Shown one piece after another: positions 11,855-23,100 of a stretch of 64,000 bases of DNA. This DNA comes from Asparagopsis taxiformis. Its lineage: Eukaryota > Rhodophyta > Florideophyceae > Bonnemaisoniales > Bonnemaisoniaceae. The stretch lies in NCBI GenBank assembly GCA_030407315.1, contig JALQPE010002229.1, positions 1-64,000 of the forward strand. The letters run 5' to 3'. The notes beneath the pieces are model-generated. The model made no database searches, had not been told where the DNA came from, and was given only the letters and a program-made list of their open reading frames with translations. A program made the position numbers and the translations under genes. Position 1 is the first letter of the stretch; the number at the start of each line of letters is the position of its first letter.

Positions 11855-14800
11855 TTGTGGATTTCATCGTCTACACAACATTTGAACAAAGAACCGATTG
11901 AACGAACTGAGATTGCAGGGATTACAATGGGAGACAATAGTATCATGAATACTACAGCGGAGAAGAGCAATTCTCCTTCTGCTGAAGAGAAAAGCATCAC
12001 TATTGCTCAGTACAGCTCTTCTAAAGTGCAAGTTGATCCTCGCAAAGTGAAGTTTCCGACAGTGACCTCCCGTTTGGTGCGACCGGGTCGTGTAAACGAA
12101 CTGGCCAGCATTTTCATGGATAGAGGTTTCTCTACCACTGGAACTATGATTACAGTCTGCAAAATGGAAGATAACGAAGGAGACGAGTTTTACTGCATCG
12201 ATTGCTCTCATCGCATAGCTGCTCTGCAACTATGCCTGGAGAAGTACTCAGGAAAGAACAGGGATTCCTTGGAATTGGTTTGGGTACAACAGTTGATTGC
12301 GCCGAACGGGCGTCTAATTTTCGATGCGCTGGAGGTTCTGAAACTGTCTCTCGAAGCCAATATACAAACTCACGATGTCGCTTCTGTGAGCATTGCCGAC
12401 AATGTCTGTGCGGTCATAGAGTTTCTCAGGTTTTCCAACCAGATGGATCTTCCTGTTGTCCGGCTTATTCCTATTCTGAAAGAAGTGAGCTATATTCTGC
12501 CGTCCGACAGGAACCGTTCGGAGAACTCGTATAGGCAGTACATCAACATTGCGAAGGGGTTCAATCGCACAGACAGCGTTGCTTTCGTGTACTGGAGCTC
12601 TATCCCTAGCGTTTACAATGCTTTGGATAGGAACAGAGAAATCGAGGATGCAAGAACCGAGGGAAGAGATCCGGAATTTTCTCGAATTGACTCTGCCGAT
12701 ATGTACGGGTGCGTGCTCGATCTTGTCAATAACGCAATATTCCGCAATGGCACGGACGGACGCGGGACGCGCGATAAGGAGTGGTTCCAGTGGTTTGTGC
12801 TCGAGATGACAGCGTCGTGGACAAGGATGAGGAGGAAGAGAGGACTTGTCAGAAATATCAGAAGCGGAAGTCCGTTCACGATGCGCACTTGGCTACTGGC
12901 TCTGTTGGCCATCTATGATATGGCAGAGGTCGTCCGCAAGTGGTTGAACTCTGCAACGATGGAGGAATTCGTGCGAACGGATTTGGCAGCAGAAAACGCG
13001 AAGGAGGTCGGGGATAATGATCATCGCATTGGAGAACGCATTGTATTCGTCCTTGCCGACTTTCATGACGACGTGGTAGACAGAAGCAGTCTGAGAACCA
13101 AGAACGGGATGTTTACAAACAGTTCTTACGACAAACTGGAATATGCTACCGGGACAAAGGCAATGCAGGAGACGAAAGCGGAGGAGGAGAGGGAACGGAA
13201 TCGCATGACCCCCGGAGAAATAGAAAAAGCACTTGTTGCTGGCGCCAAAGCAGAAGAGGAAGAAGCACCTACTGCCGCAGAAAAGGGAAATAATTCTACA
13301 GAGAAGGAAACGGTGGAAACTCCTGGTCCTGGTCAAGCAGAAGAAGGAGTATCTGCTGAAGCCCAAGTAGAGCAGGAAGTTTCTGCTGTTGTGGAGGAAG
13401 AACAGGAAATTACTCCAAATGTGGTGGCTGAAGAAGTGATTCCTCCTGTCGCGACGAAAGCAATAGAAGAGGCACCTCTGAGCACCCCGAAAGAAGCAGA
13501 AGACCGTCCTGCCGCAGCAAAAGAGGATGTACAGGAACGTCCTGCCACGCGTCTTGCAGCAGCTGAGAAGAGGGAAGCAGAACGTCTGGCTGTTCTCCAA
13601 AAAGAACAGGAACGTCTTTCAGCTTCAAGGGCAGAGCGGGAAAGTCGTGCCAGGGATAATTCGCCGGGAAGGATTGTCAGAGAAGATCTTCCTCAGGGAA
13701 GGAAACAAAGCGGCGATACGCAAAGTCTGGATATCAACTTGGACAATAGTGGTCGCATGGACATAGACACGACTGGACAACAAGCTGGAGATGCGCAGAA
13801 CCGCTCTGTGATATTGAAACTTCGAATCAGGACACCAGAAACTAACAGCACTAGCCCGGCCGAAGTGGACAAGGAGAATTCGGGAAGAAGCAGGAGCTCT
13901 GGTGGAAGCGGCGATGAAAACGAGTCCAGGCTGGATAAGAAGCGAAGAAGGGAAGAAACTAGCGCGAATTTTTCTGAGCCCAATACGCCGGATGACAACA
14001 TTGAGAGTGGGCCTCCCCGGGAAAAGAAGAGTAGAGTCAATGCAAGGAAACAAACGACTGGAGAAGAAGCACCACTCTTCACTGACGAGCAAGAAAACTC
14101 CCTTCCAGACCGCACATTCGCAGAGGAGATACCTGAGAAGCTGCCTTTATGCGTTCCTTCCAACTCTAGAATGAAGTATTATATCACAGAAGAAGACATT
14201 GATACAATCCGGACGGAGATAATGGAAGCAGCTGCAGGCTACTCTACTTTGGTATGTCCCCTCGGTTCTTGTGAAAGCCAACAATACTTCAGCTACCAGA
14301 GAAGAATGGTCGACGAGCTTGGTTACGTGGTGTTGGAAGACATTTTCTCTCCTACTACAGTGGGAGCAGCTACGCACGAGTTATTCACACAGATGGCCAG
14401 CGCATTCCAAGGTACTACAAGTGGCTCAAGTGCAAGTCAGAAGAACCCGTGGAAACCACTTCGACCGAAAGACAGCACTGGTGTATTCAAGACGGACCGG
14501 AAAAGCATCTGCGATGACCTTGAGCAAGAAAGCGCGCGGCAGTACAGGAACAAGCTGATTCTGGAGCTAGGTAAGGCGATTTGTGCGGAGAACCTGAAGC
14601 TCGGGTTTGGAAGAGAAGAAGCGGTGGTCTTTCCAGAAACGGGTCTTCGTCTGATTTTGACCGCAGAAGGTAGTCAGGAGCAACTTATGCATACCGATGT
14701 TCCCGTCCGTGAGGGAACTGGAACTGGTCCTCTCAACTCGCCATCATATTTCATGATGGCTGCTGGTGCGGATGGGTTCATCATTCGTATCGCCAAGTTC

Positions 14801-15049
14801 AGCCATGTGTGCCTAAGTCATCCAGCGAAAGACAAGTACCGTGTGCCAGTGACGAACGTGCGCATCCCACCGTATTCCCTGCTTGTATGCCGAACAGACG
14901 TGTATCACGGAGGAATGGGATTCGCGGAGGGTCGTTCTTCGGTGAGGTACCAGCATCCTATCCGGTCCCATCTATCACTGCGAACTTCCAGGGAGAAGTT
15001 GCTACAGCCTCCCTTCAATGTCAACTACTGGGAGCGTTTAGATATCTGA
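11855..15049 (+). CDS. ParB-like / 2OG-Fe(II) oxygenase-like fusion protein, gene 1
   Basis: An uninterrupted 1,064-codon frame. Residues about 60-150 form a ParB/Srx-like N-terminal domain with the motif DCSHRIAAL (H119, R120). About 160-420 is a conserved helical region shared with gene 2 (IADNVCAVIEFL; YINIAKGF; YWSSIPS). About 430-780 is a low-complexity Glu/Ala-rich linker with basic patches such as KKRRREE that could be nuclear localisation signals. About 790-1,064 resembles a double-stranded beta-helix dioxygenase: H946-T-D948, the distal H1018 in DVYHGGMGF and a conserved R1037 match the HxD...H...R iron and 2-oxoglutarate pattern, with SPSYFMMAAGADGF between. Met25 (11,927) is an alternative start and lies closer to the part kept in element D. 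Family knowledge suggests DNA binding or CTP-type switching for ParB domains and oxidation of a nucleic acid or protein for the oxygenase; substrate and role here are unknown. No introns needed. Palindrome clusters flank it on both sides. Confidence 0.85.
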   Translation: MWISSSTQHLNKEPIERTEIAGITMGDNSIMNTTAEKSNSPSAEEKSITIAQYSSSKVQVDPRKVKFPTVTSRLVRPGRVNELASIFMDRGFSTTGTMITVCKMEDNEGDEFYCIDCSHRIAALQLCLEKYSGKNRDSLELVWVQQLIAPNGRLIFDALEVLKLSLEANIQTHDVASVSIADNVCAVIEFLRFSNQMDLPVVRLIPILKEVSYILPSDRNRSENSYRQYINIAKGFNRTDSVAFVYWSSIPSVYNALDRNREIEDARTEGRDPEFSRIDSADMYGCVLDLVNNAIFRNGTDGRGTRDKEWFQWFVLEMTASWTRMRRKRGLVRNIRSGSPFTMRTWLLALLAIYDMAEVVRKWLNSATMEEFVRTDLAAENAKEVGDNDHRIGERIVFVLADFHDDVVDRSSLRTKNGMFTNSSYDKLEYATGTKAMQETKAEEERERNRMTPGEIEKALVAGAKAEEEEAPTAAEKGNNSTEKETVETPGPGQAEEGVSAEAQVEQEVSAVVEEEQEITPNVVAEEVIPPVATKAIEEAPLSTPKEAEDRPAAAKEDVQERPATRLAAAEKREAERLAVLQKEQERLSASRAERESRARDNSPGRIVREDLPQGRKQSGDTQSLDINLDNSGRMDIDTTGQQAGDAQNRSVILKLRIRTPETNSTSPAEVDKENSGRSRSSGGSGDENESRLDKKRRREETSANFSEPNTPDDNIESGPPREKKSRVNARKQTTGEEAPLFTDEQENSLPDRTFAEEIPEKLPLCVPSNSRMKYYITEEDIDTIRTEIMEAAAGYSTLVCPLGSCESQQYFSYQRRMVDELGYVVLEDIFSPTTVGAATHELFTQMASAFQGTTSGSSASQKNPWKPLRPKDSTGVFKTDRKSICDDLEQESARQYRNKLILELGKAICAENLKLGFGREEAVVFPETGLRLILTAEGSQEQLMHTDVPVREGTGTGPLNSPSYFMMAAGADGFIIRIAKFSHVCLSHPAKDKYRVPVTNVRIPPYSLLVCRTDVYHGGMGFAEGRSSVRYQHPIRSHLSLRTSREKLLQPPFNVNYWERLDI

Positions 15050-15164
15050 TGAAATTAGTTCTTAATAGCATTCTATGGCAGGCATCAAGGCCGCCTTCAA
15101 GTAAACGATGAAAGTTAGGCTAGTACATGACGTTTGCGTATGTAGACGGGTCAGGAGATATACA

Positions 15165-15290
15165 ATAGATTTCTTTACCCGGTAAAAAAATTCCTGGCCT
15201 CTGTAATGAAACGTTTCCTTACAGCAAAGTCATCGTAACGATGGCTTTGCTGTAAGGATCCTTGGTAAACTGTCTGAGCTGTAATTGTCG
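15165..15290. repeat. Palindrome cluster P2
   Basis: One full 39-bp palindrome (about 15,219-15,257, one mismatch between the arms) and one TTTACCCGGTAAA palindrome, followed by GGATCCTTGGTAAACTG. The cluster lies 116 bp after the stop of gene 1 and about 200 bp before gene 2, so the same unit separates the two paralogues. Confidence 0.85.
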
Positions 15291-15429
15291 TACAACGAAA
15301 AGTGATGTGGAAGGTTCGGATTGGTCAACCGCTGAATATCATTACCAGGGTGTATACTAATAGGAATATGTCAGTTCTCTAAGTTTCGCCTATCTTACTC
15401 ACCTTACGCAGCAAAACAACTTGTCGTTC

Positions 15430-15489
15430 AGATCTTCTTCTCTCTTTCTCAATCTTTCACTCTTCGTTTGTCAATCACTCATCAAAACA
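15430..15489 (+). promoter_or_regulatory. Pyrimidine-rich leader of gene 2
   Basis: A CT-rich tract (TTCTTCTCTCTTTCTC and similar) runs directly up to ATCAAAACAATGG, an A-rich start context with ATG at 15,490. Such tracts are common in 5' leaders of compact eukaryotic genes. It supports 15,490 as the start; promoter function is inferred. Confidence 0.35.
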
Positions 15490-18400
15490 ATGGCTCAACA
15501 ATCCCCCAACGCTTTCGACCGCCAGGTGCGCTCTGCCAGCCGCCGTGACAACGATTCTCCCACTCCTTCTCCCTCTCCTTCTCCCTCTCCTTCTCCTTCT
15601 CTGGCCCCCCCTGTCCCCATGGACGTTTGCGAAGCTGCTGCAGCGCTGACCCAGCTCAGCCCAGCACCTAAGCCCGTCCCCTCCCCCCCCCTTCCGCTTC
15701 CGATCCCGCGGTTGTCCCGACAATCGACGCTGGCGTTCCCGCAACTCCGCTTCCGGCTCAATCTGCCGAAGCGGCGCCAGCCGTCGAGGGATCTGGTGCT
15801 CCTCTGCCTAGCTCGCCTGCTCCGGACATGATCATCGCGTCCGGCAGCGACTTGGCAGAGGATGCGGAGAAGGTCGATGATCACAACGCTCGTGACATCG
15901 TACCGAACAAGCCTCTCCGCAGCACCAGGCTGGCCTACCCTGGCACAGTGCCCATCCCGGTGGATGTGGACTACGACATAAGTCCGGAGAGCTGCCGAAA
16001 CATTCCAGTTTTCATTTCCCCTCTGGATGTTTCTCCTCCGGCAGTCGTGTCCAGGGTGGTCAGGCCGCATCGCGTTGATGAGTTGAAGAAAACGTTTCTC
16101 ACTCAGGGATTTTCCGTGATTGCTTCACGCGTGTCCGTTTGCGAGGTGATTGATTCCAATGCCAAAGTACGACTGCAATATGTCGATGGGTCTCACCGAG
16201 TGACCGCGTTGAAGGCCATTCTCGAGTCGGCTGGACCTGCTCCTGCGAAGGACAGTCCAGAGTGGGAGAAGTTTGTCAGTTCAGACATTTACCGTCGATT
16301 TGGAACCATTCCAGTCGACTTTCTCCTCCCACCGACTCGGCTTGGCCGGGATGTCTTCTGCTCCGAAGAAGTACTCCCGCTTTCACGGTTGATGAACTTC
16401 CACACCCACAATGTCAGCGAGGTAACAGTTGCTGACAATGTGTGCTCTGTGATGGAGTTCATCAATATCCACCGCCTGGGAAAGAAGAAGATCGAGCCGA
16501 CCGTTCAATACATAAAAGAACGGAAAGCGCTGAGCTGGATTCGTCCGAGACAGCTCATGCGCTACGTCTCCATCGCCCAAGGTTTCAAGACCATTGAAAG
16601 CCCTGCTTTCAAGTACTGGTCGAGTATTCCGAACAGGCCGGATTTCGTGCAGTTCTCTTCGACGGAGGATCTGGCTGGTTGTACGGTGAACTTGTTGTTC
16701 AATGGGTCGTTCAGGAGTGCTCCGGATGTGCAGAAGTGTTTCATCCTGGAGATGACGGCGCGCTACACTTGTAGCCGTCGGTCGGCCAGGCTGAAACCGT
16801 ACTCGGTTGGTACCATTGGGCAGGAATGGATTGCTGGTTTGTTGGAAATCTTCGGGTACGTGAAGGAGGTGGCCGAGTACTGGAACGTGTCGGATGTGAT
16901 GAGGATGCTGGATGGCTCAATTCCCAGCTTGGGTGACCCGAGCAAGAGCTTCGACATTCGCTCGCGCGTTGTCGAAGTTCTTGCTCAGATGGTCCCCAAG
17001 AAGGGGTGTTGGGCAGACTTCCGTCCCAAGGAAGGCCCCCCGATGGTTACAAGTCGGAGAACATTTTTCCCCGTAAGAAGTCTGTCTTCGGGAAGGACGC
17101 CAGGAAAATGCTCCTGCGCGTCACTGGGTACCGCGACATGATTATGCGGAAACGCTTTCACGCGATGTACCCAGACATCCCACATGCTGCGCTCCCAGCC
17201 ACATGTGGTGATGATGCCCCCATCCCTTCCTCTTCCAATTCCTTGCCCATCCCTTCATCCTCCATTCCTTTGCCCCCACCACCTCAACTGGAATCTTCCA
17301 GCGATTCTGAGGCTGCCCCTCTTCCTCTCACTACCCCTGCCGTGTCTGCATCCTCCCCTGCGGTGACCCCGGTCAAGCCGACTGCGCGTGGTCCCCAGGC
17401 TGGCAGTGAACAGTCTGGTACAGTTTCCCACACCGGGACTGGTACCCCCAACCGTCCTGTCCAAGCCGCGCAGGAGCAGGTCTCACCGGCTTCGCAGCCT
17501 GAGCCTGCGACTCCGGCTGCCGAGCAGCACCCTGCTGCTCCGGCCCCCGCTGTCGAAGCTTCCCGTTCTGCATCTGCTAGCAGTTCGGGAAGCTCCAGCG
17601 ATGACAGTTTCGTCCCTTCACCATCAGGTGGGGTTGGACAGAAGACGGTTGCGAGGATTTCGACGGAGGGCCCTACTCCTGAGAATGTGGTCGAGGGCAG
17701 CAGTGCGAAGGGCGGTGCAGATCCTGACGGGGATGTTATCGAAGTCAGTGATTCTGCACCGCCCGGAGTGGAAACTTCTGGGAGGAAAGTGATGCCCAGA
17801 AGGAGTACCCGCCTGCAAGCGGGTCGTTCCGGTCGTGGTGGAACGGCGGGTGGTGCTGTGGAGGTCGTCGAGCTGGAGAGCGCCCCCGAGGATGCGGGTG
17901 AAAACTCCATCCTCGGGAAGCGTAACTTGGAAGCCGCTTCAGCGACGCCTGAGCCTTCTACCAAAAAGAGAAGGCTCGGTGAGACATCATCAAAGTCGTC
18001 GTCAAAGAAATCCAAGTCGGCCTCCCGAGGTCGTTCTCGGGAGCCGGTTCTCCAGTTCGACGACGCCCAGGAGAATCCCATTCCCGACAGTATCGTCGAT
18101 GAGAATGTGGCCGCCGTTCTCCCCAGCGCAATTGCGTCTGGCAGCCGGATGAAGTACTATATGGAAAGTACGACGGTGGAGACGGTTCGGGCAGAAATGA
18201 GGGCGGCAGCATTCCAGGTAGCTGCATCGCCGGGAGCCGAGGAAACGGTGGTGGAACAGTACTTTGCGGTGAAGCGGGCGTTGCTGGAGAACTTGGGGGT
18301 TATTGTTTTGGAACGCTTATTGGAATCGTCCACGGCTGGGAGTGCGACGCATGAGCTGTTCGGTCACTTCGCTAGGCAGTTCCCGCTGGTTGAGGAGGTT

Positions 18401-19138
18401 GAAAAACCCTCCCAGCAGTCTGATTCCAACGATGACGACAGGGAGCCACAGGACGAGCCGCCAGCTTTCGCAAAGCCCGGCTTCGATCGTTCGCCGTGGC
18501 AGTTCATCCACAACGTGGGTGATGCGAAGGACCGCATCGATGGTGGTCGTGGGCGCCTCTCTCTGGCGCGGCGTGAGTTGTGCGACAAGGTGGAGGAGGG
18601 GAATTTGGAGATGTACAAGAACAAGTTGGTGGCAGAGCTTGCTCTTGGTGTTTGTGCGGAGTTCTTGAAGTTGGGAATGGAGGGTGATGATCCTGTCTTC
18701 TTCCCGAAGACAGGATTGCGGCTGCTTCTTACAGCAGATGGGGCTGCGGACCAGGATGGGCACACGGACTTCAAGGTATCAACGAGTCGTGTTGCAGGAC
18801 CTACCGAGTCTCCATCATATTTCATGATGTCGAGCGGAGCAGATGGATTCTCTATAGTAGCTGCCCCTTATAGTCATGTATGCCTGGCCAATCCGGACGC
18901 CGATATGTGGAAGGTTCCCATTCATAGGCTTTATGTGCCACCCTATTCCGTATTGGTTGGTCGCGGTGACCTTTACCATTACGGGGTAGGCTTCAGCCGA
19001 GGAGATCTTCCTGCAGGCGAGAAGTTAGTCTATGGCCTGCCCACGCGCGGCCACATCTACTTGAAGACGGAGAAGGACGTCCTCACGGACCACATCCACA
19101 CCGTCGAATATTACAAGTACGATAGGAGCAATAGATAG
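15490..19138 (+). CDS. ParB-like / 2OG-Fe(II) oxygenase-like fusion protein, gene 2 (two apparent frameshifts)
   Basis: Paralogue of gene 1, read in three frames that join at two C-homopolymers. Frame 1 runs from ATG 15,490 through a Ser-Pro repeat to C9 at 15,683-15,691. The next frame carries the ParB-like domain (SRVVRPHRVDEL; YVDGSHRVTALKA) and the helical region (VADNVCSVMEFI; YVSIAQGF) to C6 at 17,036-17,041. The last frame holds a Pro/Ser/Ala-rich linker, a basic patch (KKRRLGETSSK), and the oxygenase-like domain with GHTDFK (His codon 18,761), distal YHYGVGF (18,977) and PTRGH. Adding one C at each run would restore a single frame of about 1,217 codons, and the related copy in element D reads through the second site without a shift. 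Both gaps are therefore probably sequencing or assembly errors; true frameshift mutations cannot be excluded. GC is higher than in gene 1 and the sequence is clearly diverged, so the duplication is not recent. Confidence 0.8.
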
Positions 19139-19604
19139 CATATCAGAAGTATTAAAACCTATACTACTGTTCCCTGCTATAAAGTTCTGTCTTTCTCATC
19201 TCAACATTGTTATCTTAGCCCACTTTCATCTATACATCTGTCTTTCATCTCATAGTTTAGTGCTACTCAGCAGATTGCTTGCTACTTTTCAATATTAGTC
19301 TACAACGTTGTATGATTTTACTAGCTAGGCCGTAGGGGGAGACTAGTTTCAACCCTTGACAACGCGCAGATTTCGACTACGAGAGTCGTCACTGTGATAA
19401 ATTATTGGTAGAATTTTCGTTTATCTTCCCACCTACACTAGGCTACCTATATATATACAGGGTATACCCTGAACAGAGACCACGTGAGGTAAAAATACTC
19501 CTGAGAGCTGCTCACAGCCGTACAGACCTTTGCTGAGCAATTTTCCCGACTTCAAACTTCGCTTCTCACCTTTACCAAGATGGGAGAAGGACGAAACTCC
19601 CTGC
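19139..19604. other. 3' flank of gene 2
   Basis: No gene. Much of this stretch has an inverted counterpart at about 41,521-41,905 in element D (shared words include GTTCTGTCTTTCTCATCTC and ACTAGCTAGGCCGTAG-like), showing that the gene, its 3' flank and the following palindrome cluster belong to one conserved unit. Confidence 0.6.
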
Positions 19605-19895
19605 TGCTTACAGCCGAAGCCGTTTACCAGGGTTCCTTACAGCAAAGTCATCGTTACGATGACTTTGCTGTAAGAAAACGTTGCCATTACAGTGGCCAAG
19701 AATTTTTTACCGGGTAAAAAATCGTGCCAGCTGTAATGATTTGCTGTAAGAAAACGTTTCATTACAGCGGCCACAATTTTTTTACCCGGTAAAGAAATCA
19801 TGGCTGCTGTAATGATTTGTTTTCTTACAGCAAAGTCATCATAACGATGACTTTGCTGTCAGCATCCCCGGTAAACGGCCCGCACTGTAATGGGG
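19605..19895. repeat. Palindrome cluster P3
   Basis: Bounded by inverted ends of the type GTTTACCAGGG and CCCCGGTAAAC, with 39-bp palindromes at about 19,634-19,672 and 19,825-19,860 and TTTTTTACCCGGTAAA palindromes between. It sits 470 bp after gene 2, between it and the 3' end of the convergent methyltransferase gene. Confidence 0.85.
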
Positions 19896-20166
19896 TGACT
19901 GCTTCTCCTACATCGCTCTCTTACTGGTGTTCTACATGCTGCGTTGCTACACAATTTCTCACTCACATCTTTCTAGTTTCTCTCCTTTTCGTATCCATAG
20001 GTATAGCAGTAGAAAAGTGGATAGTTTGCACTCCAGGCCGCAGATGCCTTCCTGCAGTCATGTCAAGATTGTTGTAGTGTAGTCTATAATATCTAGCGCT
20101 CTTGGAAGATGATGCACAGTCTATTGTCTCTGCCAATGCGTGTTTACTCAAATCTATCAAAGTAGC

Positions 20167-23100
20167 TCAGTTAGCTGGCCAATATTTTCTACCATAGTCA
20201 GCAAATATCTCCTCATCAGCTTCAACATCTCTGGTCAGAACGACCTTGACAGCATGGGGATTCTTGATATTTGAAGCAAAGTCCGGTTTGTCTATGGCAT
20301 CGCCTTGTCGAAACTCGGCTGACTGTGTTCGACTCACCTCGGTCGCTTTCTCCGTTCCGTCAATGACCCGACAATCATTGAGGTAGCTGGTACAATTATA
20401 GACCACTGGGACGAGCCAGACCTTCCGAACAGGTGCACCCCTCCCTATGTACGTGGTTTCCAATTCCATGTTGTAGTCCTGGAACCTCTCTCCTGTGCAC
20501 CCAAATCCTTCCGGGCCGTACATCACTGATCTCTGCGGTTCCGAGTCTCGAATCTTCGCATAGAAAATCGTCCCGTTGTACCAGCCAATGACCGTCCCCT
20601 TCTTCAGTTTCTTCACCGCGAATACGCCAAACCCACCACCTCTTACCTCCGATTGCGAAACATAGACACCGTAGAATGCGGCATCAGCAGCCAGAATCGC
20701 GTCCGGGTCTATGCTCCAAAACGAGTGCATGTCCTCGGCCGGCCACTGGTCCATAGGCACCCCGCTCAATCTGTGAAGCATAGACCCGTCCTTCTTCATT
20801 GACGCAACGAACACAAGCAGATGGTTCGGCAATGCTGTCACAGCAGGTAAACCTTCTGGTGCATCTGAGATGTGCTTCTGACGAAGCCTTGGAGCTTTTC
20901 CTGTGACCGGTACCGACTCGTCCCCAAGAATACTCTCCACCTCACGCTGCAAGATCCCCCCATATCGCCCGGCTTTCACCTCACTGACGAAAGCATGCAG
21001 TATCCATTCCTGCGATGCATCGTGGCACCTTTTTTCCTTCTCACAACCAATGAACCGACGATACGTACCATCCCTCAACGTCATACACGCTATGGCTGTG
21101 CTGTACGTTCCCGAGAAGAAATCCATCACGATATCGTTCTGCTTCGAAAATCGTTCCAGAAGCTCACGAAGAGTGGTCAACGCCTTCTGCTCATGGCGCA
21201 GTCGGTTGTTCTGCCCATCGTATTGGGCTTCACCAGCCGACAACCTCGGAACGTTGTCAATCGCGTTGGTGAACCCAGGGTGCCTCGATATGTCCGGATT
21301 GTGCAACCTGTAATCCACCATATCGTACGCAGCCATACCCTTCCCCCGCTTATACGCATGGATAACAAAATCGTGCATATTATGCAGTGTGCACGTTTTC
21401 GTCGATGGATTGGACGTAAAGCTGTGTGGTCGGCGAGATAGCACGACTGGAACACTGTCCACAATCATCTTGCCAGGCTCGGCATTTCTGATTGCATCCA
21501 TCCATGCCACGAGTTGGCGCACGCTGGAATAGATCAGAGCATGACCGCCAGGCCGAAGAACTCGAACTATTTCACACGCAACACTCGCCAACTCTTCCGG
21601 CTCCAGAATATCGTACTCCGAGTTTTCTCTGCCGCCTTCCCGCCTCGTGTTGAATGGAGGATCAGTGAGCACAAGCTGAACACTGCCCTCCAACACGCCA
21701 TCTTCCAGGAAACTAATTTTGTCCTCCACCTCTTTGGCTACATCAGTGGCGTCACAATTCACAGTGTGAATGTAACGCCCCATCACAGCTTCCAGCTTGG
21801 TGACATATTCTGGCTTGGTTTCCTTTCCGACGTCAACGAGCGGTGCTTCTGTAGGCGATACAGTGTCAACCTCCATAGCGTCATCCTCGGCCGCACCTTC
21901 TCTTGTTGCTGTTTCGCTAGCAACCGCCGCATTATCGTCCTCTCCACCACCGCGCTCCAGCCTAGCCTTCTTCCTCTGTGGCTCCAGACTATCCTCTTCT
22001 ATATCCTCGCTGCCATTGTTTGGCACTGCTGCGGATATTTCCATCTGCGCAGGTGCACCTTCAAGGATGCCAGGCTCGGGCGTATCCTCAAGACTGTGCA
22101 ACTCATCCATGGTCAGAGGAAGCTTTCGTTGCTCTCGGGTTCGCAATAACCAAGCCTTCAGCCTCCTCTGACCATCCAGGGCATGAGACGTGTTCAACTT
22201 GGCTCGCATGAACGAGTTCAAGCCGAACTTGTCAGGAGTGTCGAAAAGCAAGGCTCGAAGTCTCTGCATCAGCTGACCACGCTCGGCGAACACATTCACC
22301 TCAGTGACACATTGGCGTATCGACAGCAGGAAGGCGCTTGTCAATGATCGCAGCCTTGCATCCACAGCCACTGGAAGGTCGGCACAGAACCCGTTTTCAC
22401 TGTCTACAGTTTTCGGGACAATGGTCAGGTTTTTCCGATGCTCCTCGACCGCGCAGCCATCAGACCGATTCGGGAGTGACCTGAAGCAAAGGCTCGCAGG
22501 ATCGAATACCATGAACGGCCAGCACATCGATTCAACATCCTCATACCCCAACACTCTTGCCCCGGTATCCCACGCAGCTAACACACGGTCGACAACAAAT
22601 CCAAGCTGGTTGGCTTGCGCACTGGATGCTGCAATTCCAACCATTCCACCACCACCAATGGCCCCGGATGTGGCTCTGGCCCGCCTAGATGGCACACTGC
22701 CCATCTCCTTACTGCGAATAGCCAAGATACACTGGCACATCATAACCATCAGCCTCCTGAACCGCTTCTGGCTAGCCTGCAAAGAATCTTGCATGTCGGA
22801 TGTAGCGCCGTCCAGAAATTACCTGCTCGAAAGCAGTTCGCGGTTCAGTGGAGAGGACAATTCTCCGCGGGGTGTCTTGCCAAACATTTCGACGGCACGA
22901 GAACTAGTCACCCCCACCTGTTTCGGAAACTCAACCATCCTCGGAGAATCACCCATCTCTGCATTGAGTCCCCATGCATGACAAAACATTTGCCACAGAC
23001 GCAAATCAATCGAACTCGAATCTTCTGCTCGGTGATACGGCCGAAGCACAGCCAGGATAGACATGCATGAGCTGTACTGCGGTTTACCACTCAGGCTTGA

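Noticed and set aside
12893..14163. Long minus-strand frames opposite ParB-oxygenase gene 1
   Set aside because: They are antisense shadows of a Glu/Ala-rich linker, with Phe/Ser/Leu-rich composition and no domain.
15545..15600. Ser-Pro codon repeat as a separate microsatellite unrelated to coding
   Set aside because: It lies within the start frame of gene 2 after a good ATG context and before the ParB-like region, so it is treated as part of the protein.
17284..18081. 265-codon minus-strand frame opposite gene 2
   Set aside because: Antisense of the Pro/Ser/Ala linker; the plus strand carries the conserved domains.
21514..22981. Plus-strand frames of 200 or more codons opposite the methyltransferase-SET gene
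   Set aside because: They show no motif, whereas the minus strand has methyltransferase and SET motifs in one frame.
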